This document shows positions 1-7,631 of a stretch of 12,753 nt of DNA, one piece after another (position 1 is the first letter of the stretch; every line of letters begins with the position of its first letter). A model generated the notes under the pieces. The model did not search any database. It was given only the letters and a program-made list of their open reading frames with translations, and was not told the DNA's origin. The position numbers and the translations under genes are program-made. The stretch comes from Colivicinus sp963607765 (GTDB taxonomy: Bacteria; Bacillota_I; Bacilli_A; Erysipelotrichales; Erysipelotrichaceae): assembly GCA_963607765.1 (NCBI GenBank), contig CAVDDT010000042.1, forward strand, positions 1 through 12,753, in the 5' to 3' direction.

Positions 1-11
1 AGGAGTTTTAA

Positions 12-875
12 ATGGAAATATTCTTACAAGCAGTTGTCAACGGCATTCTGCTAGGAGGTTTCTATTCTTTAATGGGTATGGGTCAAAACATCATCTTTGG
101 TGTTATGAACATCGTTAACTTCTGCCATGGCGAAATGTTAATGGTTGGTATGTATTTAACATATATACTTTATACTTATGTTGGAATGGATCCTTATTTA
201 GCGGTTCCTGTTGTTGCAATTATCATGTTTGGCTTAGGTGCATTGATTCAAGTAACTTTAATCACACCTTCTTTAAAGACAAAGAGTTTCACTAACTTGC
301 TTTTCTTGACAGTTGGTCTTGGATTATTACTTTCAAATGGCGCTCTAGTTATATTTGGTTCAACTTACTATAAGATTACAACTTCTTATTCTCAAACTTA
401 TATTCCAATTGGGCCTATCACAATAGCGCTACCAAGACTTATTAGTTTCTTGGTTCTAATTGTGGTTGCGATTGCTCTATTCGTGTTCTTGAAGTATACA
501 AGAACTGGTAAGCAAATTCGTGCTGTTTCTCAAAACCCAGTCGGTGCTGAAGTTGTTGGTATCAATGTTAAGAAAATTTATGTCTTAACATATGGATTAG
601 GTATCGCTCTTGCAGGTATTGCAGGATCATTGCTTACTCAATTCTATACGATTTACCCTACAGCCGGTTCAAGCTTTGGCTTTAGAGCCTTGATTGTTGT
701 AGTTGTTGGTGGACTTGGATCTATTCCTGGTGCCTTCTTTGCGGGTATCTTCTTAGGATTACTTGAACAGATGGTTGCCTTGTTTATTAGTCCATCTTAT
801 AGTGACTTGATTGTGTTTGCTACATTCATTGTCATCTTAGTTATTCGTCAAATAATCATCTTGAGGAGGAAATAA
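12..875 (+). CDS. livH: Branched-chain amino acid-type ABC transporter permease, LivH-like
   Basis: This is one of the two membrane subunits of a HAAT-family importer (hydrophobic amino acids and related small molecules); it forms the channel with the LivM-like protein encoded next. The 287-residue protein is almost entirely hydrophobic, with about eight membrane segments. It carries family landmarks: the N-terminal stretch GQNIIFGVMNIVNFCHGE (about residues 24-41) and the cytoplasmic loop RAVSQNPVGAEVVGINVKKIY followed by the AGIAG segment, which contacts the ATPases. The length is normal. The start is chosen because AGGAG at positions 1-5 sits six bases before the ATG. The operon promoter, and any gene further upstream, lie outside the window. 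The family is clear; the transported substrate cannot be read from the permease. Confidence 0.93.
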   Translation: MEIFLQAVVNGILLGGFYSLMGMGQNIIFGVMNIVNFCHGEMLMVGMYLTYILYTYVGMDPYLAVPVVAIIMFGLGALIQVTLITPSLKTKSFTNLLFLTVGLGLLLSNGALVIFGSTYYKITTSYSQTYIPIGPITIALPRLISFLVLIVVAIALFVFLKYTRTGKQIRAVSQNPVGAEVVGINVKKIYVLTYGLGIALAGIAGSLLTQFYTIYPTAGSSFGFRALIVVVVGGLGSIPGAFFAGIFLGLLEQMVALFISPSYSDLIVFATFIVILVIRQIIILRRK

Positions 876-877
876 TT

Positions 878-1933
878 ATGGATGTCAAGAAACAAGTAAA
901 AACATATCATCGCAATGTTGCAATTGCGATTGGCATAATATTAGCTATTTTTATCGTAATTCCGCTATTTGTAAAATTACCATATGTTATTAATATCTTT
1001 GTATTAACTTTCTATATGTCTACACTATCTTTGGCTTGGAATATCCTTGGTGGTATTACAGGTCAAAACTCATTAGGCTTAGCTGCTTATATGGGACTTG
1101 GTGCATATGTATGTTGTATCGTTACTACAAAACTTGGCTGGAGTCCTTGGATTTCTGCTTTAGTAGATATGCTGGTTGTTGGACTAGTTGCTGGTATTAT
1201 TTTCTATCCATGTTTCATGCTTAAGGGTCCTTACTTTACTTTAGTATCTATTGCTTTTGCTGAAACGATTAGACAATTTATTATTAATTCTGAGTTCTTT
1301 GGTAGAGCAAGTGGTGTTGGTCTTCCATTTGGAAGTGACTCTCTAGCTCAATTTAGATTTACAAGTAAAGTTCCTTACTATTACTTTGGTCTATTAATGT
1401 TGGTAGTTGTATACATCATTATGAAGCGTATCGGTACTACTAAGATTGGCTTTGCCCTAAGAACAATTAGAGAAGATGAAGATGCTGCTGCTGCAATCGG
1501 CATTAATCCTACTAAATATAAGATTATTGCTGTTGTAATTTCAGCTTTGGTTGCCGGCTTTGTTGGTTTCTTCTATGCATCATACATTAGATACATTGAC
1601 CCAGATATTATGATTTTATCTAAGTCAACTGAAATCTTGCTTCCTGCTATCGTAGGTGGTGCTGCATATATTGAAGGACCTATTATTGGTGGTTTAATCA
1701 TGATTCCATTGTCTGAATTCTTAAGAGCTAATTATGCTTCAGTATTACCAGGCATTAACATGTTGCTTTATGCTGTAGTACTTCTTATCGTAATTCGTTT
1801 TAGACCTTCAGGTATCTTGGGTTGGTATCATGAAAGCAAATTTAAAAAGTTCATTGAAGACAAAATTTTAAGAAAACCTTCTATTGAAGTTCTTGAAGAA
1901 TATGAGTCTTTAAAGAGTAAGAAGGAGGCTTAA
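878..1933 (+). CDS. livM: Branched-chain amino acid-type ABC transporter permease, LivM-like
   Basis: This is the second membrane subunit of the importer, pairing with the LivH-like protein. The protein has 351 residues. A charged N-terminus is followed by a hydrophobic core of about 9-10 membrane segments containing the typical GQNSLGLAAYMGLGAY stretch (about residues 62-77), then the cytoplasmic loop IREDEDAAAAIGINPTKYK, which resembles the ATPase-coupling loop of this family. The FRPSGILG motif near the end is the usual LivM C-terminal signature, here followed by a charged tail of about 35 residues. The start lies two bases after the livH stop. Its GAGGAGG Shine-Dalgarno (863-869) is inside the last livH codons, so the two genes are probably translationally coupled. 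Confidence 0.93.
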   Translation: MDVKKQVKTYHRNVAIAIGIILAIFIVIPLFVKLPYVINIFVLTFYMSTLSLAWNILGGITGQNSLGLAAYMGLGAYVCCIVTTKLGWSPWISALVDMLVVGLVAGIIFYPCFMLKGPYFTLVSIAFAETIRQFIINSEFFGRASGVGLPFGSDSLAQFRFTSKVPYYYFGLLMLVVVYIIMKRIGTTKIGFALRTIREDEDAAAAIGINPTKYKIIAVVISALVAGFVGFFYASYIRYIDPDIMILSKSTEILLPAIVGGAAYIEGPIIGGLIMIPLSEFLRANYASVLPGINMLLYAVVLLIVIRFRPSGILGWYHESKFKKFIEDKILRKPSIEVLEEYESLKSKKEA

Positions 1934-1934
1934 T

Positions 1935-2684
1935 ATGGCAGATAAACCAATTATTGAAGTATGCAATATTACTAAAAGATTTAAGGGTATTACAGCCGTT
2001 CATGATGTCTCTTTCTCAGTAGAAAAAGGTTCTATCACAGGTATGATCGGACCTAATGGTGCTGGTAAGTCTACTACATTCAATATGATTTGTGGTTACT
2101 ATCCTCCAACTGAAGGCAAGATTTACTATAACGGTGAAGATATCACCAATAAGCGTGCATATGAATATACTAATATGAAGATTGCACGTACATTCCAAAT
2201 TATGAAGCCATTAAAGAATTTAAGTGTGCTTGATAATGTTATTGCTGCTAGTTATTTTGGACATGCAGCTGCAAAAAATAAAGATGAAGCTAGAGAAAGA
2301 GCTATGGAAGTTCTTAAGTTCACTGGCTTATATGAAAAAAGACATGTTTTATCAAAGGATATGGGTACTCCAGACCAAAAACGTCTAGAGATGGCTAGAG
2401 CTCTTGCGACTAAGCCAGAAGTTCTTTTCCTTGATGAAAACATGGCTGGTTTAAATCCTACAGAAACCGAGGAAGCTATCAATCTTATTCGTAAGATTAA
2501 TGAATCTGGTGTAACTATCCTATTGATTGAACACATTATGAAAGCAGTTGTTTCATTGTGTGAGAAGGTAATCGTTCTTCACCATGGTGAAAAGATTGCT
2601 GAGGGTACTCCTGAGGAAGTTATGAATGATCCTTATGTAATGGAAGTATATTTAGGTACTAAGAAGGAGGAAAAAGATGCTTAA
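1935..2684 (+). CDS. livG: ABC transporter ATP-binding protein, LivG-like, with non-consensus signature motif
   Basis: This is one of the two cytoplasmic ATPases that power the importer; it is expected to form a heterodimer with LivF. Walker A is GPNGAGKST (residues 39-47), the Q-loop glutamine is Q88, Walker B is VLFLDE (163-168) with catalytic E168, the D-loop is AGLNPTE (171-177), and the switch histidine is H200 in LIEHIMKAV. The C-terminal EGTPEEVMNDPYVMEVYLG is typical of LivG. Oddly, where family members usually have an LS/LP-x-GxQ signature, this protein reads MGTPDQKR (143-150), without the serine and glycine, and the usual DEP is DEN. The start has AAGGAGG at 1922-1928, within the end of livM, with a one-base gap between the genes. 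At 249 residues the length is normal. Confidence 0.93.
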   Translation: MADKPIIEVCNITKRFKGITAVHDVSFSVEKGSITGMIGPNGAGKSTTFNMICGYYPPTEGKIYYNGEDITNKRAYEYTNMKIARTFQIMKPLKNLSVLDNVIAASYFGHAAAKNKDEARERAMEVLKFTGLYEKRHVLSKDMGTPDQKRLEMARALATKPEVLFLDENMAGLNPTETEEAINLIRKINESGVTILLIEHIMKAVVSLCEKVIVLHHGEKIAEGTPEEVMNDPYVMEVYLGTKKEEKDA

Positions 2685-3384
2685 AGTTGAAGGTCTTAAT
2701 GCCGGCTATGGTGCTGTAAATATCTTATGGGATATAAACTTTGAAATTAATGATGGTGAAATAGTTGCGATTCTTGGTTCTAATGGCGCTGGTAAAACAA
2801 CAATGGTTAGAGCTATTACAGGAATGGTTAAGCCAAGTAGTGGCAGCGTAATGTTTAATGGCCAAGAATATGCCAAGAAAAATACTCGTGCTACTTTAGA
2901 TGCTGGTATTGTTCAAGTACCAGAAGGCAGACAATTATTCACTAATATGACTGTTCTAGAAAACCTAGAACTTGGCGCTTTTAATCCTGAAACTAAGGCA
3001 CACTTCGCTGAGAATTTAGAGAAGTGTTACCAATGGTTCCCTAAATTAAGAGAAAGAAGCAAACAAGCTGCTGGTACGCTTTCTGGTGGTGAACAACAGA
3101 TGGTTGCGGTGGCTAGGGCATTAATTGGCTGTCCTAAGCTTCTAATTCTTGATGAACCTTCTTTAGGTTTGGCACCTAATATTGTTGATGATATCCTTGA
3201 GGTTTGTAAAACTTTAGTTAAAGAAAGTGGTATTTCTGTCTTACTTGTTGAACAAGATATCACTAAGGCTCTAGCTACTGCAGATAGAGGATATGTTATT
3301 GAAAACGGTAAAATCGCACTAGAGGGTACAAGCAGTGAACTTTCTAGTAACGAGCACGTCAAGAAAGCTTATCTTGGTATTTAA
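2677..3384 (+). CDS. livF: ABC transporter ATP-binding protein, LivF-like
   Basis: This is the second ATPase of the importer. At 235 residues it is a normal LivF. All nucleotide-binding motifs are consensus: Walker A GSNGAGKTT (34-42), Q80 before PEGRQLF, signature LSGGEQ (135-140), and Walker B LLILDE (155-160) followed by P. The H-loop position is glutamine (VEQDITKAL, Q193), which is usual for LivF rather than a defect. The reading frame overlaps the end of livG by eight bases. AAGGAGG at 2664-2670 lies six bases before the ATG, so translation is probably coupled to livG. With LivG carrying a degenerate signature, this subunit contributes the fully consensus signature to the composite ATP sites. 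Confidence 0.94.
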   Translation: MLKVEGLNAGYGAVNILWDINFEINDGEIVAILGSNGAGKTTMVRAITGMVKPSSGSVMFNGQEYAKKNTRATLDAGIVQVPEGRQLFTNMTVLENLELGAFNPETKAHFAENLEKCYQWFPKLRERSKQAAGTLSGGEQQMVAVARALIGCPKLLILDEPSLGLAPNIVDDILEVCKTLVKESGISVLLVEQDITKALATADRGYVIENGKIALEGTSSELSSNEHVKKAYLGI

Positions 3385-3393
3385 TTTTCTAAT

Positions 3394-3421
3394 TTAACGC
3401 TTTAGCAGTTAGGCGTATAAA
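3394..3421 (+). promoter_or_regulatory. Candidate internal promoter for the binding-protein gene
   Basis: TTAACG (3394-3399) and TATAAA (3416-3421), separated by 16 bases, match the sigma-A -35 and -10 hexamers at four and five of six positions. They lie in the 76-base gap between livF and the binding-protein gene, the only sizeable gap in the operon. An extra promoter here would let the binding protein be made in excess over the membrane complex, as is common for ABC importers. This is inference from sequence alone, and AT-rich DNA gives chance matches. Confidence 0.4.
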
Positions 3422-3430
3422 TTATATTTA

Positions 3431-3449
3431 TTTTGCGAATATCGCAAAA
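3431..3449 (+). other. Stem-loop in the leader of the binding-protein gene
   Basis: TTTTGCGA and TCGCAAAA form a perfect 8-bp stem around a three-base loop (ATA). The stem ends two bases before the GGGGAG ribosome binding site at 3452-3457. No T-run follows, so it is not a normal intrinsic terminator. More likely roles are a 5' stabiliser or processing boundary that raises binding-protein mRNA relative to livHMGF, or a modulator of ribosome access. The hairpin is directly visible; the role is inferred. Confidence 0.55.
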
Positions 3450-3460
3450 AAGGGGAGAAC

Positions 3461-4744
3461 ATGAAAAAAATCTTAACACTTTTAGTCACAGTGTTACTTG
3501 TATTCGGGCTTGTAGGTTGTTCATCAAGCTCAAGTGATTCTGATTCAAGTGATTCTGGTGACTCTACTGAATCTGAAACTATTAAGATCGGTACAATCTA
3601 TGCAATGAGTGGTGCTAATGCCGCTATTGGTGAAAACATTCTTCGTGGTATTGATTTCGCTGTTGAAGAAATCAATGCTAAAGGTGGTGTAAATGGTAAG
3701 ATGCTTGAAGTAGTACGTGGTGACCATGCTGGTGATGCTGCTACTGGTAAGTCTGAAGCTGAACGTTTAATCACTCAAGAACATGTTGATGTTATGATGG
3801 GCTGCCATATGTCAGTAGTTACTGAAGTTGTTGCTCAAGTATGTCAACAATACGGTGTTCCAATGATCACTGCTATTTCTACTCTTGATAGATTAACAGA
3901 TGAAGATCATAAGGACTATGATTACTTCTTCCGTCTTTGCCCTCTAAACTCTGTTTATGTTGAAGATATGTTGAAGTATTTACAAGATTCTAAAGAACAA
4001 ACTGGTGAAGAAATCAAGACTGTAGCTATCTTTACTGATAGAGCTGCAATCGGACAAGAATTAATCAGATGTGTAGAATTATTCGCTGCTGATTATGGAC
4101 TAGAAGTTGTTGCTGAAGTTGACTATTCTTCTAATGCAACTGACCTTTCTTCTCAAGTATTAGCATTAAAGCAAGCTGATCCAGATGCAATTCTTTGTGA
4201 TTCATACATTGGTGATGCTACTTTATTCATCCAAACTTTAAAGGAACAAAACTATACTCCAAAGATGATCGTTGCTAAGGCTAACGGTTTCACTGATGCA
4301 TCATTCATTCCTAACTTAGGTGCTGCTGCAAACGGTGTTGCTTCTGTTGTTGAATTCAACTCAGACTTAACAAATGGTTCTGAAATTAATGAAGAATTCA
4401 AAGCAGAATATGGCGTAGACATGAATGGTCACTCTGCTGAATCTTATACAGTAGTATGGTTATTCAAAGCTGCTATTGAAGCTGCTGGTTCTACAGATGG
4501 TGAAGCTATCAAGAACGCTTTATCAACTCTAGTAATCGATGGTGAATTTGAAGGCGGTAGAAAGATTGTACTTCCTTATTCTAAGATTGAATTTGCTTCT
4601 GAATATGAAATCGGTGGTGAAAAGCACTATAGAGATAACACTTATGCTTCTGTAGCTATCGCTCAAGTTCAAGATCAAGAATGGAAGACAGTATGGCCAT
4701 TCGAATTCGCTTCTAGCGAAATCCAAGCTGTAACTTTACAATAA
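3461..4744 (+). CDS. Lipoprotein substrate-binding protein of the LivHMGF-type importer
   Basis: This is the extracytoplasmic receptor that captures the substrate and delivers it to the LivHM channel. Residues 1-19 are a lipoprotein signal peptide (MKK, hydrophobic core, LVG), with the lipid-modified cysteine at C20. A Ser/Asp-rich flexible linker follows to about residue 40. The rest is a type 1 periplasmic-binding fold with the family opening IKIGTIYAMSG and the segment GIDFAVEEINAKGGVNGK. At 427 residues it is slightly long for the family. It is last in the operon, whereas many liv operons place it first. The codons are strongly biased (GCT, GGT, GAA, AAG), suggesting high expression. GGGGAG at 3452-3457 fixes the start. 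The ligand is uncertain: the pocket segments MGCHMSVVTE and TAISTLDRLT do not plainly match the Leu/Ile/Val pocket of E. coli LivJ. Confidence 0.9.
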   Translation: MKKILTLLVTVLLVFGLVGCSSSSSDSDSSDSGDSTESETIKIGTIYAMSGANAAIGENILRGIDFAVEEINAKGGVNGKMLEVVRGDHAGDAATGKSEAERLITQEHVDVMMGCHMSVVTEVVAQVCQQYGVPMITAISTLDRLTDEDHKDYDYFFRLCPLNSVYVEDMLKYLQDSKEQTGEEIKTVAIFTDRAAIGQELIRCVELFAADYGLEVVAEVDYSSNATDLSSQVLALKQADPDAILCDSYIGDATLFIQTLKEQNYTPKMIVAKANGFTDASFIPNLGAAANGVASVVEFNSDLTNGSEINEEFKAEYGVDMNGHSAESYTVVWLFKAAIEAAGSTDGEAIKNALSTLVIDGEFEGGRKIVLPYSKIEFASEYEIGGEKHYRDNTYASVAIAQVQDQEWKTVWPFEFASSEIQAVTLQ

Positions 4745-4790
4745 TTAATATTCTATTTTCAATAACTGCTAATTTAATGATTGTAAATAG

Positions 4791-4820
4791 AAAAGGGACT
4801 CAAATGAGTCCCTTTTAAAT
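4791..4820 (+). terminator. Intrinsic terminator of the liv-type operon
   Basis: AAAAGGGACTC (4791-4801) pairs perfectly with GAGTCCCTTTT (4806-4816) around an AAAT loop, giving an 11-bp stem with a G/C core and a terminal T-run. It lies 46 bases after the binding-protein stop codon and before the promoter of the next gene, so it separates the importer operon from the yfhO-like gene. Confidence 0.9.
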
Positions 4821-4847
4821 TGGTTTTTAATTTCAATAGTCTATAAT
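4820..4847 (+). promoter_or_regulatory. Candidate sigma-A promoter of the yfhO-like gene
   Basis: A perfect -10 hexamer TATAAT (4842-4847) lies 16 bases after TTGGTT (4820-4825), which matches the -35 consensus at three of six positions. Transcription would start near 4854, giving a very short leader of about 16 bases that is mostly the G-rich ribosome binding site. The strong terminator just upstream makes a separate promoter necessary. Confidence 0.5.
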
Positions 4848-4853
4848 TGAAAT
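4830..4853. promoter_or_regulatory. 24-bp palindrome over the yfhO-like promoter, possible operator
   Basis: ATTTCAAT (4830-4837) and ATTGAAAT (4846-4853) are perfect 8-base inverted repeats with an 8-base spacer, and the -10 hexamer sits at the inner edge of the right arm. The symmetry and its position over the promoter suggest a binding site for a dimeric repressor. The bound protein is unknown, and short AT-rich palindromes also arise by chance. Confidence 0.4.
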
Positions 4854-4869
4854 GTGGGGGGGATAGTTT

Positions 4870-7581
4870 ATGAATAAAAATAATAAACACGAGTTTTTAA
4901 AAACTGTTTTATTATATACAGCTTTTTTCGCAATTTTTATTGCGTATATGCTTTATATATATTTGAAAAATGGTAAAAGTCTTATTTGGCATACTGATGC
5001 GTTATACCAACATATAGTGACTTTATCTTACTTTAGAGACTTGTTAATTAATTTCTTTAAGACTGGGGAAATTTCAACATTTACTTGGAGTATAGGCAAT
5101 GGTATTAATATGTACGGCAATCTTGCCTTTTATATTTTTGGTGATCTTTTCTCTTATTTCAGTGTATTTGTTTCAGCAGATAATTTGGAATATTTCTTTT
5201 CAGCATTGATACCAATTAGAATGTATTTTGTTGGTTTTTCTTTCTTGTGCTATTGCAATTATAAAAAGTTAAATCGAAGTTCTTCAATAATTGGAGCCAT
5301 AATGTATACTTTTAGTGCTTTCGCATTATTTACGGCAGTTAGACATCCATATTATTGCGACGCTTTTATTGTCCTTCCACTTGTGATGATAGGCATTGAA
5401 AGGATTATTAATGAAGATAAAAAAGTTTTCTATACTATCATTACAGCTATTAATTTTATTGTTAGTTTCTATTTTGCTTATATGATAAGCTTGACTGTAT
5501 TAATATATGGCTTAGCTTTAATTATTAAAAAATATAGGTCTGATGGTGTCAAAAAGATTTTAAATAAGATACTTGAAGTTTTGTTATATAGCATTATTGG
5601 TGTATTGATTTCAGCAGTGATTCTGTTGCCTACTGGAATCGAATTTATAAACTCTTCTAGAAGTACTGCTGAAACGGCTTATACTTATTCACTTACTTAC
5701 TATCGTTCTTTGGTTAACAATCTATTAAATTATGGCAGTGGAACATATTGGACCAATATCGGCGTTCAATCTTTGATCCTAATTTCTCTTCCTGTATTTA
5801 TTAGAAATAGAAAGAAAGATTATCCAATGTTTATCACGATGGTGATTTTAATTATTCCGTTGTTTGTGGCAGGCCTAGGTTCTATATTCAGTGGTTTTTC
5901 ATTTCCTAACAATAGATATTCATACATCCTTGGATTTATCTTTTCTTATATAAGTGCTGTCTTTATTAATGATGGATGTGTTGTAGAGAAAAAAGATGTA
6001 TTTGGCATATTATTCATCTTAGCGATTTTCTTGTTCTTTAATGTATACTTTAGTAACACAATAACTGCTCAAGTATTAACTCAACTGTTATTTTTTGTTA
6101 TATTTTGTGCTGTTATATTGGGTAAGAAAGAACTTGAATCGATTAAAATACATAAAATTAATTTGTATAAATTATTGTTTGTAGTAACTTTCTCACTTGG
6201 AATCTTATCAATTACATATTTTAGATATGATGATTTAAATGGCTCTAATCACTCATATGTTTCTGAATTTGTTGATAAAGGGACTTTCAATTATATTACT
6301 TCAACTTCTATTGGCAGTATTGGCGATTTGGATGATATTTTGGATTATCTTTCAGACAATGATGATTCTTATTATGAAATTGCTAATTCACAATCAAATT
6401 ATAGAAATTTATCTTTAATAAAGGGCTACAATGCAAAGATAATGTATTATTCGATTTTGCCTAAACAATATTATGATATTTCTCTTGATCTTCAAAATGT
6501 TGAATATGGCATAAATTATGGCTATGGTGAGTTTGACTCTAGAACAAAGATTAATACTTTATTAAATACTAAGTATTATATTGAAGCCGCAGATAATACT
6601 CGTGTGGAGTATGGCTATTCTAAGGTGGAAGAATATACTGGTGAATCAAATCTTTATGTGAATGATTATGCGCTTGATTTTGGAACGCTTTATACAAGCT
6701 ATATTAGTGAAGATGAATATAATAGTTTGAGTGCTCTTGAAAAAGAAAGCAGTCTACTTAAAACGGTTGTTTTAAAAGAAGAAAACATCGGCAATATGGA
6801 ACATGATGAAAACGCAATAAGTACAATTAAGAACGATGATATTAAAGAGATTAGTTACAAACTTGTTGATGATAATAATCTATTAAATGATAATAAGATA
6901 ACGATTGATGATTCTAATGCCAATAAAATAAAACTGGATATTGATAATGTAGAAAATAGTGAAATATATGTTTATTTTGAAAATGTTACTTTTTCACCAA
7001 AAGTCTTGGATACAAAATGGGCTGATTCTGATTATCGATACACTATTACTGCTTCGTTTAATGGAAAAACTTCTAGTAAGTATTCTTTGAATTATGTAAC
7101 ATCTCCTTACTATATAAACAATAATGATTGTCTGCTTAACTTGGGCTATTATGATCAAGCAAGTGGCGAAATAACTATATCGTTCCAATATGCTGGAACT
7201 TATAATTTAGATAGTATTAAGGTATATGCCGTTTCAATGGATGACTATGGCGATGATATCAATAATTTAAGAAGAGCTAATTTTGATCTTTTAGAGTATA
7301 AGAATGGTTATTTAAAGGCTAATGCCAGTCCTGATGAAGATGGCATACTACAATTTTCTACTTTGTATAATAAGGGATGGAAAGTGTATGTTGATGGACA
7401 GGAAGTTGAAACCTTTACAGCTAATAAGTATTTCTTAGGAATAAATATCACAAAAGGTGAACATGTGATTGAACTTAAGTATACTACTCCTTATTTGAAA
7501 GAGGGGGCAATAATTAGTGCTGCAGCTATCTTGATATTTGTAGGCACGATCATTTTCACTAAAAAGAAAAGTAAACTGTAA
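4870..7581 (+). CDS. YfhO-family polytopic membrane protein, probable GT-C-like envelope glycosylation protein
   Basis: The 903-residue protein has a short cytoplasmic N-terminus, a membrane domain of roughly 12-13 hydrophobic segments (about 11-452), a large soluble, probably extracellular domain (about 455-875), one last membrane helix (about 880-897) and a basic end KKKSKL. The early segment SLIWHTDALYQH followed by WSIGNG is characteristic of YfhO proteins. D43 in the first outer loop is where GT-C glycosyltransferases keep a catalytic acid. In Bacillus subtilis, YfhO is linked to lipoteichoic acid glycosylation, so transfer of a sugar from an undecaprenyl carrier to an envelope polymer is the likely role; the acceptor here is unknown. 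A G-run Shine-Dalgarno (4856-4863) precedes the ATG. Codon use is relaxed and AT-rich compared with the neighbouring operons, suggesting low expression. The gene is monocistronic. Confidence 0.85.
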   Translation: MNKNNKHEFLKTVLLYTAFFAIFIAYMLYIYLKNGKSLIWHTDALYQHIVTLSYFRDLLINFFKTGEISTFTWSIGNGINMYGNLAFYIFGDLFSYFSVFVSADNLEYFFSALIPIRMYFVGFSFLCYCNYKKLNRSSSIIGAIMYTFSAFALFTAVRHPYYCDAFIVLPLVMIGIERIINEDKKVFYTIITAINFIVSFYFAYMISLTVLIYGLALIIKKYRSDGVKKILNKILEVLLYSIIGVLISAVILLPTGIEFINSSRSTAETAYTYSLTYYRSLVNNLLNYGSGTYWTNIGVQSLILISLPVFIRNRKKDYPMFITMVILIIPLFVAGLGSIFSGFSFPNNRYSYILGFIFSYISAVFINDGCVVEKKDVFGILFILAIFLFFNVYFSNTITAQVLTQLLFFVIFCAVILGKKELESIKIHKINLYKLLFVVTFSLGILSITYFRYDDLNGSNHSYVSEFVDKGTFNYITSTSIGSIGDLDDILDYLSDNDDSYYEIANSQSNYRNLSLIKGYNAKIMYYSILPKQYYDISLDLQNVEYGINYGYGEFDSRTKINTLLNTKYYIEAADNTRVEYGYSKVEEYTGESNLYVNDYALDFGTLYTSYISEDEYNSLSALEKESSLLKTVVLKEENIGNMEHDENAISTIKNDDIKEISYKLVDDNNLLNDNKITIDDSNANKIKLDIDNVENSEIYVYFENVTFSPKVLDTKWADSDYRYTITASFNGKTSSKYSLNYVTSPYYINNNDCLLNLGYYDQASGEITISFQYAGTYNLDSIKVYAVSMDDYGDDINNLRRANFDLLEYKNGYLKANASPDEDGILQFSTLYNKGWKVYVDGQEVETFTANKYFLGINITKGEHVIELKYTTPYLKEGAIISAAAILIFVGTIIFTKKKSKL

Positions 7582-7614
7582 AAAAATAGGCTACACAATG
7601 TGTAGCCTATTTTT
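7582..7614. terminator. Bidirectional intrinsic terminator between convergent genes
   Basis: AAAAATAGGCTACAC and GTGTAGCCTATTTTT form a perfect 15-bp stem with a three-base loop (AAT). It begins directly after the yfhO-like stop codon and ends 17 bases before the iolB-like stop codon on the other strand. Each strand ends in a T-run, so it should terminate transcription from both sides. Confidence 0.92.
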
Positions 7615-7631
7615 ACATTTGTTTTATTTAA

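Noticed and set aside
2677..2684. The eight-base livG/livF overlap as a frameshift or fusion.
   Set aside because: Both proteins are full length with intact ends, and livF has its own Shine-Dalgarno. This is ordinary translational coupling.
3027..3362. Minus-strand open frame inside livF, and a similar one in livG (2252-2536).
   Set aside because: Both are shadows of well-conserved ATPase genes, with no start signal and low-complexity translations.
3431..3449. The stem-loop before the binding-protein gene as a transcription terminator or attenuator.
   Set aside because: No T-run follows; the stem runs straight into the ribosome binding site. It was kept only as a leader hairpin.
3521..3580. 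The Ser/Asp-rich repeats near the binding-protein N-terminus as a DNA repeat of interest.
   Set aside because: This is a common low-complexity linker after the lipidated cysteine of Gram-positive lipoproteins.
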